A stretch of 64,000 nucleotides of DNA from Microbacterium suaedae (GTDB lineage: Bacteria > Actinomycetota > Actinomycetes > Actinomycetales > Microbacteriaceae). Each line of letters begins with the position of its first letter. Position 1 is the stretch's first letter. The position numbers and the translations under genes are program-made. The notes below the pieces were generated by a model. That model was given only the letters and a program-made list of their open reading frames with translations. It was not told where the DNA came from and ran no database searches. The DNA lies in the NCBI RefSeq assembly GCF_003254645.1, contig NZ_PNFD01000002.1, forward strand, positions 496,001 through 560,000, in the 5' to 3' direction. Shown here piece by piece: positions 15,789-23,697 of the stretch.

Positions 15789-16997
15789 ATGCGTTGGCCG
15801 GGTTTCACGTCCCTCATCGCTCTCGGCTGCCTCGGTGGGCTTCTGGTTGGCTGCTCAAATGCAGAACTGCCCATCGTCGCGGAGAACGATGCTTCCACCG
15901 CCGACGCTGTGCTTGCTGTCCGGATGAGCCCGCAGCTATCCGGCATGAACGCGGGCGCCACGGACGGGTATGTGCTCCTCGTCGATGACGACGGTGATGG
16001 ACAACTCGTTGATATCGGTCCGATGGACATCGGCAAGCTTGCCTGGGGCGACGATGGTCTATATGCATCTGGGCCGACGGACGAGTATCTGTTCACCGAT
16101 AATGCGGTCACTGCGTTTCCGCGCGGCAGCGAGGAGTTCTACGAGACCTCCCGGTTCCTCGCTCCCGACGACGGATTCGTCTCGGTATACAACGCGGGTT
16201 TCGGAGAGAACAGCTACCTCGCACGCGTCACGATGGGAGGCACCGACGGAGTGACTTCCTGGGATGCCACGGGCATGTTCGAGTCGGTCAGCCAGTGCGA
16301 CGACGTCGTGGTCGGCATGACGAACATTGCAGAAACGACAGCGACCCCCGAAACGGCCGGAACGCTCCGCACCGATGCACTCGTCCAGCTCTACCCCAAG
16401 CCCGCAAACGAGGCGTCAGCGATCCTCGCCACGCTTCCGATCCGAGAGCGATCATTCGTGTCGGACTCCACGGACGCGGCCTGTGCTCACGGAGTCTCCT
16501 ATACCCTCGCCTACCAGTATGACGAGCCCGAAGGTACAGGTGACGGCATCCCGGTGCTTCGCGCGTGGGACACGAGGACCGGAGAACACCGCGTCATTTC
16601 ATTGATGACGTCCACGGGCGGGGTTTTGGACGTGGAAGTCGACGATCTCCTAGGACGTCCGAGCAACATCATCGACGACGACTACACCTGGGTCGACGCA
16701 CAGGGGCGGGTCTTCACGACCGATCTGGGCAGCGGCACCACGACAGAGCCCTTCGACATTGACCTGGCCTCCCCCGAGATGGGCGAGTCACAGTACGTCA
16801 TCACGGACAAGTCGATCTTCGTCCTCGACGTCAGCCAGAACCTCGACGCGCCTCTCGATTTCTCACGTTATGACCTCGTCACCGGGAGCCGGGTCAGAAT
16901 ATTTACTGTTCCCGGCACAGGGGCAGTGCACGATGGACTCAACATGATCATCCGCGACATCGCGCTTGACCCCGACTGGGTGAGCGCCAACGAGTAG
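15789..16997 (+). CDS. Putative lipoprotein of unknown function
   Basis: A 402-residue predicted lipoprotein. It starts at ATG 15789 with a short basic end, a hydrophobic run and a lipobox L-L-V-G-C placing the lipidated Cys at residue 22. The mature part is acidic and strand-rich, with recurring blocks such as LAWGDDGLYASG and FLAPDDGFVSVYNAGFG that suggest a beta-propeller-like surface protein. No catalytic motif is seen. It lies between a truncated secreted protein and an ECF sigma factor gene, so it could be a target or a sensor of that sigma, but there is no direct evidence. The closing residues are DPDWVSANE. I do not recognise the family. Confidence 0.8.
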   Translation: MRWPGFTSLIALGCLGGLLVGCSNAELPIVAENDASTADAVLAVRMSPQLSGMNAGATDGYVLLVDDDGDGQLVDIGPMDIGKLAWGDDGLYASGPTDEYLFTDNAVTAFPRGSEEFYETSRFLAPDDGFVSVYNAGFGENSYLARVTMGGTDGVTSWDATGMFESVSQCDDVVVGMTNIAETTATPETAGTLRTDALVQLYPKPANEASAILATLPIRERSFVSDSTDAACAHGVSYTLAYQYDEPEGTGDGIPVLRAWDTRTGEHRVISLMTSTGGVLDVEVDDLLGRPSNIIDDDYTWVDAQGRVFTTDLGSGTTTEPFDIDLASPEMGESQYVITDKSIFVLDVSQNLDAPLDFSRYDLVTGSRVRIFTVPGTGAVHDGLNMIIRDIALDPDWVSANE

Positions 16998-17126
16998 ACC
17001 ATGTGCCGGTGGCAGGAGTTGGGCCAGAATTCACGCAAGCGGGTGTCACACTTCACGGTTCCCGAGCAACAGAGAGAATAGGTACCGCAACTCAAACGAT
17101 GCCCCTGCATATGGAGAGGAGGTGGC

Positions 17127-17630
17127 GTGAAGAAGTTCTCCACGTTCTTTCGGACGAACTATTCGGTTGTCGTCGGCGTCGCCGAGCGCCGCCTCAGCTC
17201 CAAACAGGACGCCGAAGATGTCGCCACCGATGCCTTCCGTATCGTGTGGGAGCGTTACCAGGGAGGCGAGCCGCTCAGCGTACCGTGGCTGTATAGGGTG
17301 GTACGAAACCTCGTTGGCGATGAGTATCGGCACCGAGATCGACGAGCCGAACTGCAGCGCCAGCTGAACGAAGACTTCACCCTGAACGTCTCGGTCTCCG
17401 GCGACCTGTACGCCGATGTCCTCGACGCGGTCGAGCGGCTGCCGGAGATGCACCGTGAAGTGCTGAAGATGACCTATTGGGAACGTCTGTCGGCGAGCGA
17501 GGTCGCCGCGGTTCTCGATGTCAACAGCGCCGCCGTGCGTGCCCGGCTGATGCGGGCACGGCGTTTGCTACGAGCCCCGCTAAGCGAATCGCAAGAACGT
17601 CGGGTCGAGGAGGTGTCCACCCGTGAATGA
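17127..17630 (+). CDS. ECF-type RNA polymerase sigma factor
   Basis: A 167-residue sigma-70-like factor with regions 2 and 4 only. Region 2 shows RRLSSKQDAEDVATDAFRIVW and then WLYRVVRNLVGDEYRHRDRR, for core binding and -10 recognition. Region 4 shows VLDAVERLPEMHREVLKMTY and then SASEVAAVLDVNSAAVRARL, the helix-turn-helix for -35 recognition. The start is GTG 17127, with GGAGAGGAGG just upstream. The next frame starts at GTG 17623, overlapping this stop by eight bases and with AGGAGG before it, so a partner such as an anti-sigma factor was once co-translated. That partner is broken here. Its regulon is unknown. Confidence 0.9.
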   Translation: MKKFSTFFRTNYSVVVGVAERRLSSKQDAEDVATDAFRIVWERYQGGEPLSVPWLYRVVRNLVGDEYRHRDRRAELQRQLNEDFTLNVSVSGDLYADVLDAVERLPEMHREVLKMTYWERLSASEVAAVLDVNSAAVRARLMRARRLLRAPLSESQERRVEEVSTRE

Positions 17631-18275
17631 CCTGCTGCGCGCAGCTGAACGGGGCACCGTCAAACGCGGCGAACCGCTCTCCGAACGCGGCCTCCGTGAA
17701 CTTGTCGAATGCGAAGCCAAAGAAGCAGCCCTCGTTCACGGGTCCCGAAACTCTCGACGAACACCGGTGATGGGCCAGAGGGGGAAGTCGGCGTAGTGAC
17801 GCCGGCAAATGCAACGGCTCCTGAGTTGCTGAACGAGTTGGAGAACGCGCGCCGCACCGACGAAGGACCAGGCAACACGATCCGCGCAGACTTGGACGCC
17901 CAACACGACGGTTGGCGCCCGGCATGCCGCGTTCTCCGGAGATGACGCACTCAGCGTAGGCCAGACGCATCGCGAGATCAGCACGACCGTTTCGAACTTC
18001 CCGCTCACGCACGAACAGGAACTAGCACTGATCGGCTCCCTCAGCTCCGTGAGCATCATCCAGGTCTCGGCTTCCGCAACCGATCGCCTCGACCGTGCCA
18101 GGACCGTCTTCGCCGCGAGCGGCCGCGCCCCAGGCGAGTGCGAAGACCGGCTGATCCTCTCCCCCGCACCGGAAGTTCTCTCGCCGCCGATACGATCTAC
18201 ACCGGCTCCAACCACACCGACATTTCCTCCTCGGCGGTCGCCGACAGTCGAGGCTCGGGGTGTCCGCCGACGGTC
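17623..18275 (+). pseudogene. Decayed partner gene of the ECF sigma factor
   Basis: A GTG start with AGGAGG upstream begins M-N-D-L-L-R-A-A-E-R-G and reads well for about 40 codons (GLRELVECEAKEAALVHG) before losing sense and stopping at TAG 17794-17796. Coding-like stretches then reappear in shifted frames: PELLNELENARRTDEG near 17840, ISTTVSNFPLTHEQELALIG near 17975-18040, TDRLDRARTVFAASG near 18080, and SSLAADTIYTGSNHTDIS near 18170. This pattern fits one gene with several frameshifts. By position it would have encoded an anti-sigma factor or the sigma's effector. I see no clear membrane segment. Fragment boundaries are approximate. Confidence 0.4.
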
Positions 18276-18312
18276 GTCGCCAAGGGTGCCTGCCGACGCT
18301 CGGGCCTCGGCG

Positions 18313-19062
18313 TCAACGACCCAAGGGCGTCCACCCCACGGGGACGGGGCCATCGATAACCGCGTTCTCAGCATCGGCCGCCGCCGACCACCCCTGAGCA
18401 GCGTCCCCGCCGTCGAAGGCGCCGCGCGCGACGCGAAACCCGACATCGTCGTGGTGCATGCGGGGGCCGCCGCCACGTCGCGCCGATGCGCGCACGCTCC
18501 AGGCCTCGTCCGCGAATCCTCCGCCGCGGAAGACGCGATAGTCGCCGTAGCGCGCGGGGTCGAGCAGATCCCAACACCACTCCCAGGCGTTGCCGAGCGT
18601 GTCGAAAAGCCCGAACAGATTCGGCATCTTCCCGCCGACATCCTGCGGGTGGTCCACCCGGTCCGCCGCCGTCCACGCCACATCGCGCAGTTCGCCGTAC
18701 TGAGGCGTCGTCGACCCCGCGCGGCACGCATACTCCCACTCCGCCTCCGTCGGCAGGCGGTAGCCGTCGGAGTCCACGCGCCAACCGATCTCCTCGCCAT
18801 CGACGCGATAGGCCGGGTCCAGGCCGTCCCACTCGGAGAGCGCGTTGCAGAACCGGATCGCACGCTGCCACGTCAGGTCGACCGCGGGGCGACGCGGGTG
18901 CACGCTCGGCACTCCGATCAGCTCCGCCAGCAGCTCCTCCGTGACGGGCCAACTCGCGATCTCGAACGGCTCCAGGGTGACCGTACGCCTGGCCTTGCGG
19001 CGCGCATCGTGCAGGGTTACGGATCCGGCGGGCAGCTCCGTCATCTCGATCTCGGGGGTCAC
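18313..19062 (-). CDS. SUMF1/EgtB/PvdO-family (formylglycine-generating-enzyme-like) protein
   Basis: A 249-residue protein with the FGE-sulfatase fold throughout. The usual markers are present in order: EIASWPVTEELLAELIG, RAIRFCNALSEWDG, GYRLPTEAEWEYACRAG, LFDTLGNAWEWCWD, and the closing FRGGGFADE with RRGGGPRMHHDDVGFRVAR. Family members oxidise cysteine in sulfatases, make ergothioneine or modify other targets; a cytoplasmic short form like this has no assigned reaction. No sulfatase gene is visible nearby. The start is GTG 19062. It is the first gene of normal GC after the decayed patch. Confidence 0.87.
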   Translation of the reverse strand: MTPEIEMTELPAGSVTLHDARRKARRTVTLEPFEIASWPVTEELLAELIGVPSVHPRRPAVDLTWQRAIRFCNALSEWDGLDPAYRVDGEEIGWRVDSDGYRLPTEAEWEYACRAGSTTPQYGELRDVAWTAADRVDHPQDVGGKMPNLFGLFDTLGNAWEWCWDLLDPARYGDYRVFRGGGFADEAWSVRASARRGGGPRMHHDDVGFRVARGAFDGGDAAQGWSAAADAENAVIDGPVPVGWTPLGR

Positions 19063-19297
19063 CGTGCCAGCGTATGCGCGCGGGCGTCGGAACGAATCTC
19101 ACCGCACCGCGCGAATGTCGGAGTTACGGAGTGAGCCGTGGTGTGGCTGCGGCGTGTCGCGCCGGAAGGGCGTACCGCTCCGACGGCGGCGCGATGCCGT
19201 CTCGGCGGATCCGACGCTCGCGCGCGACGATGATGCGCCGCCTCACGATCCGACAACGCTCCTGGTCGATGTCGGTGAACGGGCGGATACTGACCAC

Positions 19298-19954
19298 ATG
19301 CGAAATGGGCTCACGGTCGGGGCGTCCGCGGCAGCGATTCTGCTGATGATGACAGGCTGCATGACGGACACGGCTGGACAGGACCCCTCCGGATCGTCGC
19401 CGTCAGCCGATGTCGCGTCGCCCGATTCGACCGCCGGCTCCGACGACGTGGTCGCCCTCACGACGCCGTATCCGATCACGGTCCTCGAGAAGGATTCTCG
19501 CGGCGATGGCCCGCAACTCTGCGTCGGCGGGGTCGCCGAGTCGTTTCCCCCGCAGTGCTCGGGCGTCGACCTTCTCGACTGGAGCTGGGATGACGAAGCA
19601 GGCGCCTTCCAGGAGCGCGCGGGTGTGCGCTGGGGCGAGTTCATGGTGACGGGCGACTTCTCCCCGGCCGACCACACGATGCGGGTCACGGACGTGCAGA
19701 CCGATGGTCCGGAACCGAGCCCCCGCCCGCCCCGGTGCACGGACGACTGCGAACAGCCGACCGACGAACTCCTCGCCATCGCGAGCGAGATCACCGGCGA
19801 GTACGACGGCGTCCACTCCTCGGCGGTCGACGGCACGGGCACCGTCGAGGTCGGCGTCAGCTACGACGACGGATCCCTGCAACGCGCGCTCGACGAGAAG
19901 TACGGCGCGGGACTCATCCGGGTCGAATCGACCCTCGTCCCGGTCGAGGAGTGA
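19298..19954 (+). CDS. Putative lipoprotein of unknown function
   Basis: A 218-residue predicted lipoprotein. The N-terminus is MRNGLTVGASAAAILLMMTGC, with the lipobox M-T-G-C placing Cys at residue 21, followed by a Ser/Asp/Pro-rich spacer to about residue 50. The mature domain has two short Cys-containing segments (LCVGGVAESFPPQC and PRCTDDC) that could form disulfides, and strand-rich sequence around GRWGEFMVTG-like turns. The 3' half ends VSYDDGSLQRALDEKYG. GATACT six bases before the ATG suggests a leaderless start. I do not recognise the family; it is common for Microbacteriaceae to carry such orphan lipoproteins. Confidence 0.8.
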   Translation: MRNGLTVGASAAAILLMMTGCMTDTAGQDPSGSSPSADVASPDSTAGSDDVVALTTPYPITVLEKDSRGDGPQLCVGGVAESFPPQCSGVDLLDWSWDDEAGAFQERAGVRWGEFMVTGDFSPADHTMRVTDVQTDGPEPSPRPPRCTDDCEQPTDELLAIASEITGEYDGVHSSAVDGTGTVEVGVSYDDGSLQRALDEKYGAGLIRVESTLVPVEE

Positions 19955-19979
19955 CCGCCGGCGACAGCGTCGTGGCATG
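19954..19979 (+). repeat. Duplicate of the nitroreductase start region, copy A (inactive)
   Basis: The 26 bases 19954-19979 match 20019-20044 at 23 positions, ending in the shared GCGTCGTGGCATG. In this copy the -10 hexamer reads CAGCGT, so the TANNNT pattern is lost. It sits just past the stop of the lipoprotein gene. Confidence 0.7.
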
Positions 19980-20018
19980 TTCCCGACGCTGACGACGCTC
20001 TTCGCCGGGCACGTAATC

Positions 20019-20044
20019 ACCGCGGACGATAGCGTCGTGGCATG
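20019..20044 (+). repeat. Duplicate of the nitroreductase start region, copy B (functional)
   Basis: Second copy of the 26-base unit, containing TAGCGT at 20030-20035 exactly six bases before the nitroreductase ATG at 20042. It probably contains the working leaderless promoter and start. Confidence 0.7.
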
Positions 20045-20614
20045 GCCCCCGCTGATCTCGACGCACTCTTGGCCCGACGCCGCTCGACGAAGCGGTTCTC
20101 CGCACGGCCTCTCGCCCTGCACGCGCTCGCGAGCCTCGTTCAGGCGGTCTTCCACGCCGATGAAGGTCGCCACACCTACGCGTCGGCGCATGCGCGATAC
20201 CCCGTGGCGGCGTCGCTCGTCGTGGGCGGCGTCGACGGCCTCGAGCAGGGGACGTTCGGTCTCACAGGTGGATCCCTCGATCGTCTCGACGATGAGGATC
20301 ACCGCGCCGCGCTCGCCGCGGCAAGCCTCGATGCGCCGTGGCTCGCCGCCTGCCCAGCACTGATCGTTCTTACCGCCGACCTGGCCGTCGAGAACGAGGC
20401 CTTCGCCGCGCAGGGGCCCGCGCAGGGCGAACGCTTCGTCGCGATGGAGGCGGGGATGATCGCGCAGTCCGTGCATCTCGCCGCCGAGGACCGCAGCCTC
20501 GGGACCGTGCTGATCGCGGGCATCGACCGGGTGCGGGCGCACCAGATCCCATCGAGCGTCGTCCCGTCCGGGCACGAGCTTCTCGGGATCATGCCAATCG
20601 GCCACCCCGCATGA
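20042..20614 (+). CDS. Nitroreductase family protein
   Basis: A 190-residue flavin-dependent nitroreductase-like protein. It opens with LDALLARRRSTKRFSARPL, where the R-R-S-x-R pattern contacts FMN phosphate. The segment EGRHTYASAHARYPVAASLVVG and the central MEAGMIAQSVHLAAEDRSLGT are family hallmarks, and the end is VPSGHELLGIMPIGHP. Such enzymes reduce nitro groups, quinones or thiazol(in)e rings with NAD(P)H; the H-T-Y-A-S-A-H-A-R segment and short length resemble the SagB-type/small subgroup, but this is uncertain. It is probably leaderless (TAGCGT six bases upstream). It converges with helD; the gap holds a copy of the helD tail. Confidence 0.85.
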   Translation: MAPADLDALLARRRSTKRFSARPLALHALASLVQAVFHADEGRHTYASAHARYPVAASLVVGGVDGLEQGTFGLTGGSLDRLDDEDHRAALAAASLDAPWLAACPALIVLTADLAVENEAFAAQGPAQGERFVAMEAGMIAQSVHLAAEDRSLGTVLIAGIDRVRAHQIPSSVVPSGHELLGIMPIGHPA

Positions 20615-20642
20615 CAGGAGTTCGCCCTCGCCCCGACGGAGG

Positions 20643-20752
20643 TCACCCCTCCACAATCACGCGACGCGCCGTCGCGCGAATCATCGCGGCATTGCCGTAC
20701 GGCCCCGCGGCGCCGTCCCTGAGGGACGAGGGCTCGACCGTTGCCGCCCCTC
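20643..20752 (-). pseudogene. Remnant of a second helD gene (last ~31 codons)
   Basis: The minus strand reads V-E-P-S-S-L-R-D-G-A-A-G then M-I-R-A-T-A-R-R-V-I-V-E-G-stop. The intact helD just downstream ends V-E-P-S-S-F-G-D-G-I-A-G then M-T-R-A-T-E-R-L-V-I-V-E-E-stop. About 20 of 31 residues agree, and the stop codons fall at the equivalent place. The alignment loses sense at about 20752. There is no start codon or N-terminal part, so this is a decayed tandem duplicate or the end of a lost paralogue. Confidence 0.75.
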
Positions 20753-20777
20753 GACGAGGATCAGCTCTCCTCGAACC

Positions 20778-22919
20778 TCACTCCTCCACGATCACGAGAC
20801 GCTCCGTCGCGCGGGTCATCGCGACATAGCGGTCGACGGCCCCCGCGATGCCGTCGCCGAAGGACGAGGGCTCGACGACCGCAACGAAATCGAACTCGAG
20901 GCCCTTCGCGTCGGCCGGCGCGAGCGACGCGACGCGGGCGAGGTTCGGCGCCTCCTGGGCGCCGATCACGCACGCCACGCCGTCGGCGTGCTCCGCGAGC
21001 CACTCCTCGAGGATCCGCGGAAGGTCCGCGACGATCGCGCGTTCCACCGGCACACCGGTCGAGCGCACCGATGCCGGCACGTTCGCGTCCGGGATCGCCG
21101 CCCGGATCGCCGGAGCGGCTTCCTCCATCACCTCGCTCGGCGTGCGGTAGTTGATCGTGAGCCCCGACACCTGCACGCGGGAGATCCCGACGTCGGCGAG
21201 GCGTTGCTCCCACGAGCGGGTGAATCCGTGGCGCGCCTGCGCGCGGTCGCCGACGATCGTGAAGCTCTTCGAGGGACAGCGCCGGATGAGCATGCGCCAC
21301 TCCGCGTCCGATAGCTCCTGCGCTTCGTCGACGATCACGTGCGCGAAGGGTCCTGCGAGCGCGTCCGCGCCCAGTGCCGGAAGCGCCCCCTCGTCGACCA
21401 GGCGTTCCTGCATGTCGGCGGCGTGCAGCATGAGAGACGACCCCTCGCCGTCTTCGTCGGCGTCCGACAGGTACTCCACGACGCGCTCGATGCGATCGCG
21501 CTCCGCGGCCAGGGCCGCGTTCCGTTCCCGTCGCCGTTCCGTCGCCGCTGGATCGCCCATGATGTCACGCGCCGCGTCGATGAGCGGCACGTCCGATTCT
21601 GTCCACGCCGCGCCTACCGGACACTGCAACGCCGCCACCTCGTCTTCCGACAGCCACGGGGCGAAGCGGCGAAGCAACTCCGGCGACGTCCAGAACGCCG
21701 CCACGAGCCGAGCGGGATCCAGCATGGGCCACGCCCGGTCGAACATCTCGCGCAGTCCCGTGTGTCCCTCGAGCTCACGCCGTGCGAGGTGCGGCGGCAT
21801 CTCGGTCACCTTCGCCGTGAGGATCTCGAGGAGCTCGTCCCAGACGATGTCGCAGGCGTCATTGTGCGGCGTGCCGTCGTCGGCGGCCTCGAACGCCTCG
21901 GCCCATTCCTCCGGCTCGATGTCGATGTCGGCCCACGACGCCGGGACCACGGAGACATCCTCCGGCGGGCGCTCATAGTGACGCACGACGCGTTCGATGG
22001 CACTTTCGATCCCCGCGGATCCCTTGAGCCGCGCCACGCGTGGATCCTGCTCCGGCACAGCATCGTCGCCCTCCGGAGTGAGGCGGCGCAGCGTCGCGAT
22101 CCGCACGCTGTCCTCGCCCAGACTCGGCAGCACGTCATCGACGTACGACAGATACCGGTCATTCGGCCCGACGAAGAGCACGCCTCCGCCACCCGACTGC
22201 TTCACCCGCGCGTCCGAGTACAGCAGGTACGCCGCGCGGTGCAGGGCCACGACCGTCTTGCCCGTACCGGGGCCGCCGTCGACGACGAGCGCTCCGTCAG
22301 AGCCCGCGCGGATGATCTCGTCCTGATCTGCCTGGATCGTTCCGAGGACGTCGCGCATGCGGTGCGTTCGCGACTGTCCGAGGCTGCGGATGAACGCCGA
22401 CTGGTCGTCGAGAGACGCTTCGCTTTCCGCTCCGGCATCCGAGAACAGTTCGTCCCAGTAGTCGACGACGCGGCCGCCGAGCCAGCGGAAGCGACGGCGG
22501 CTCGCGAGGCCCATGGGGTTCGCATGCGTCGCCGCGAAGAAGGGCTCGGCCGCGGGCGCACGCCAGTCGACGAGCAGTCGCACGCCCTCCGGTGAGACGA
22601 GCCCCGTCCGGCCGATGTAGAGCGGTTCCGACGAACCCTCCGGCACGATCCGACCGAGGCAGAGATCGAGCGAGAAGCGGCCCAGAATGCTCTGGCGCGA
22701 GGCGAGGCGGTGCACCGCGATGTCGCGGTCCATCGCGTCCTGCCCCTCGCCGCCATCGGCGCGACGAGCGGCCTCGAGCCGCCGCGCGACTTCGTCTCGA
22801 TTCGCCGTGAGCGCGCGATCGATCTCGCGGAATCGCTCCTCGTCGGCGGCGATCAGATCGGGGCTCGCCTTTGCGGCGAGGTTCTCGGGCAGGGCGAACG
22901 TGGATCCGGAGGAAGTCAC
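20778..22919 (-). CDS. HelD-type RNA polymerase recycling motor (UvrD/Rep-like ATPase)
   Basis: A 713-residue superfamily 1 ATPase. The N-terminal helical arm (FREIDRALTANRDEVARRLE) and the following RQSILGRFSLDLCLGRI lead-in mark HelD/helicase IV. Walker A is G-G-P-G-T-G-K-T at residues 215-222, Walker B is HVIVDEAQELSDAEW near 540, and motifs SFTIVGDRAQ, LTINYRTPSEV and YVAMTRATERLVIV close the domain. HelD proteins release or rescue RNA polymerase by inserting arms into its channels; some actinobacterial HelR forms give rifampicin tolerance. Whether this one does is not shown. The start is GTG 22919. It diverges from the CDF gene with 83 bases between. Confidence 0.88.
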   Translation of the reverse strand: MTSSGSTFALPENLAAKASPDLIAADEERFREIDRALTANRDEVARRLEAARRADGGEGQDAMDRDIAVHRLASRQSILGRFSLDLCLGRIVPEGSSEPLYIGRTGLVSPEGVRLLVDWRAPAAEPFFAATHANPMGLASRRRFRWLGGRVVDYWDELFSDAGAESEASLDDQSAFIRSLGQSRTHRMRDVLGTIQADQDEIIRAGSDGALVVDGGPGTGKTVVALHRAAYLLYSDARVKQSGGGGVLFVGPNDRYLSYVDDVLPSLGEDSVRIATLRRLTPEGDDAVPEQDPRVARLKGSAGIESAIERVVRHYERPPEDVSVVPASWADIDIEPEEWAEAFEAADDGTPHNDACDIVWDELLEILTAKVTEMPPHLARRELEGHTGLREMFDRAWPMLDPARLVAAFWTSPELLRRFAPWLSEDEVAALQCPVGAAWTESDVPLIDAARDIMGDPAATERRRERNAALAAERDRIERVVEYLSDADEDGEGSSLMLHAADMQERLVDEGALPALGADALAGPFAHVIVDEAQELSDAEWRMLIRRCPSKSFTIVGDRAQARHGFTRSWEQRLADVGISRVQVSGLTINYRTPSEVMEEAAPAIRAAIPDANVPASVRSTGVPVERAIVADLPRILEEWLAEHADGVACVIGAQEAPNLARVASLAPADAKGLEFDFVAVVEPSSFGDGIAGAVDRYVAMTRATERLVIVEE

Positions 22920-23002
22920 GATGATCCATTCTCCGTCACATGGCGACGTCGGGCGCGCGACCCGGCGGCCTTCTCCCGCCAGACTCCTCTTACGATCGAA
23001 GG

Positions 23003-23662
23003 ATGACGTCCCTCGCCCCCGCGCGCCACGCCGTGCTCGAACGCCGTATCCGGCTCATCGTCGCCGGGACGATCGCCTACAACGTGATCGAGGCGATCAT
23101 CGCGATCTCGGCCGGAACGATCGCGTCGTCGGGCGCGCTGATCGGCTTCGGAATCGATTCGACGATCGAGGTGCTCTCTGCCGCCGCCGTCGCATGGCAG
23201 TTCACCCGTCGTGATCCGGAGCGGTGGGAGAAGCCGACGCTGCGGGTCATCGCGATCGCGTTCTTCGCGCTCGCCGCCTATGTGACTGTGTCGTCGATCA
23301 CGACGCTCGCGGGCGCGACCGACGTGCAGCACAGCCCCGTCGGCATCGCGCTCACGGCCGCGAGTGTCGTGATCATGCCGCTGCTGTCGTTCGCCGAGCG
23401 TCGTGCCGGACGCGAGCTCGGCTCCGCGACCGCCGTCGCCGACTCGAAGCAGACACTCATCTGCAGCTACCTGTCGGTCGCCGTGCTCGCCGGGCTCGTG
23501 CTCAACAGCCTGCTCGGCTGGTGGTGGGCCGACGCGATCGCCGGATTCGTCATCGCCGTCTTCGCGATCCGCGAGGGCCTCGAGGCATGGCGGGGCGATG
23601 CCTGCGCGACGAGCGTCGGCATGCTCCTCGAGGACGAGCACGACGACGAGCACCACCACTGA
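23003..23662 (+). CDS. Cation diffusion facilitator (CDF) family metal transporter
   Basis: A 219-residue inner-membrane protein with about six hydrophobic segments, for example LIVAGTIAYNVIEAIIAIS and VLAGLVLNSLLGWWWADAI. Conserved acidic sites of CDF transporters are present: IGFGIDSTIEVLSA on one helix and VADSKQTLICSY plus WADAIAGFVIAV on later ones, expected to bind zinc or a similar divalent ion. The C-terminus is short and ends D-E-H-D-D-E-H-H-H, a likely metal-binding tail in place of the usual cytoplasmic dimer domain. TACGAT at 22991-22996 is exactly six bases before the ATG (leaderless). It probably exports divalent metal; which one is unknown. Confidence 0.87.
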   Translation: MTSLAPARHAVLERRIRLIVAGTIAYNVIEAIIAISAGTIASSGALIGFGIDSTIEVLSAAAVAWQFTRRDPERWEKPTLRVIAIAFFALAAYVTVSSITTLAGATDVQHSPVGIALTAASVVIMPLLSFAERRAGRELGSATAVADSKQTLICSYLSVAVLAGLVLNSLLGWWWADAIAGFVIAVFAIREGLEAWRGDACATSVGMLLEDEHDDEHHH

Positions 23663-23697
23663 CGGCGCTCGAGCACGAGATGCGACAGGATGGGCGC

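Noticed and set aside
17709..17945. Plus-strand frame of 78 codons after the sigma gene
   Set aside because: Only its middle looks coding; it is better explained as one shifted piece of the decayed sigma partner gene.
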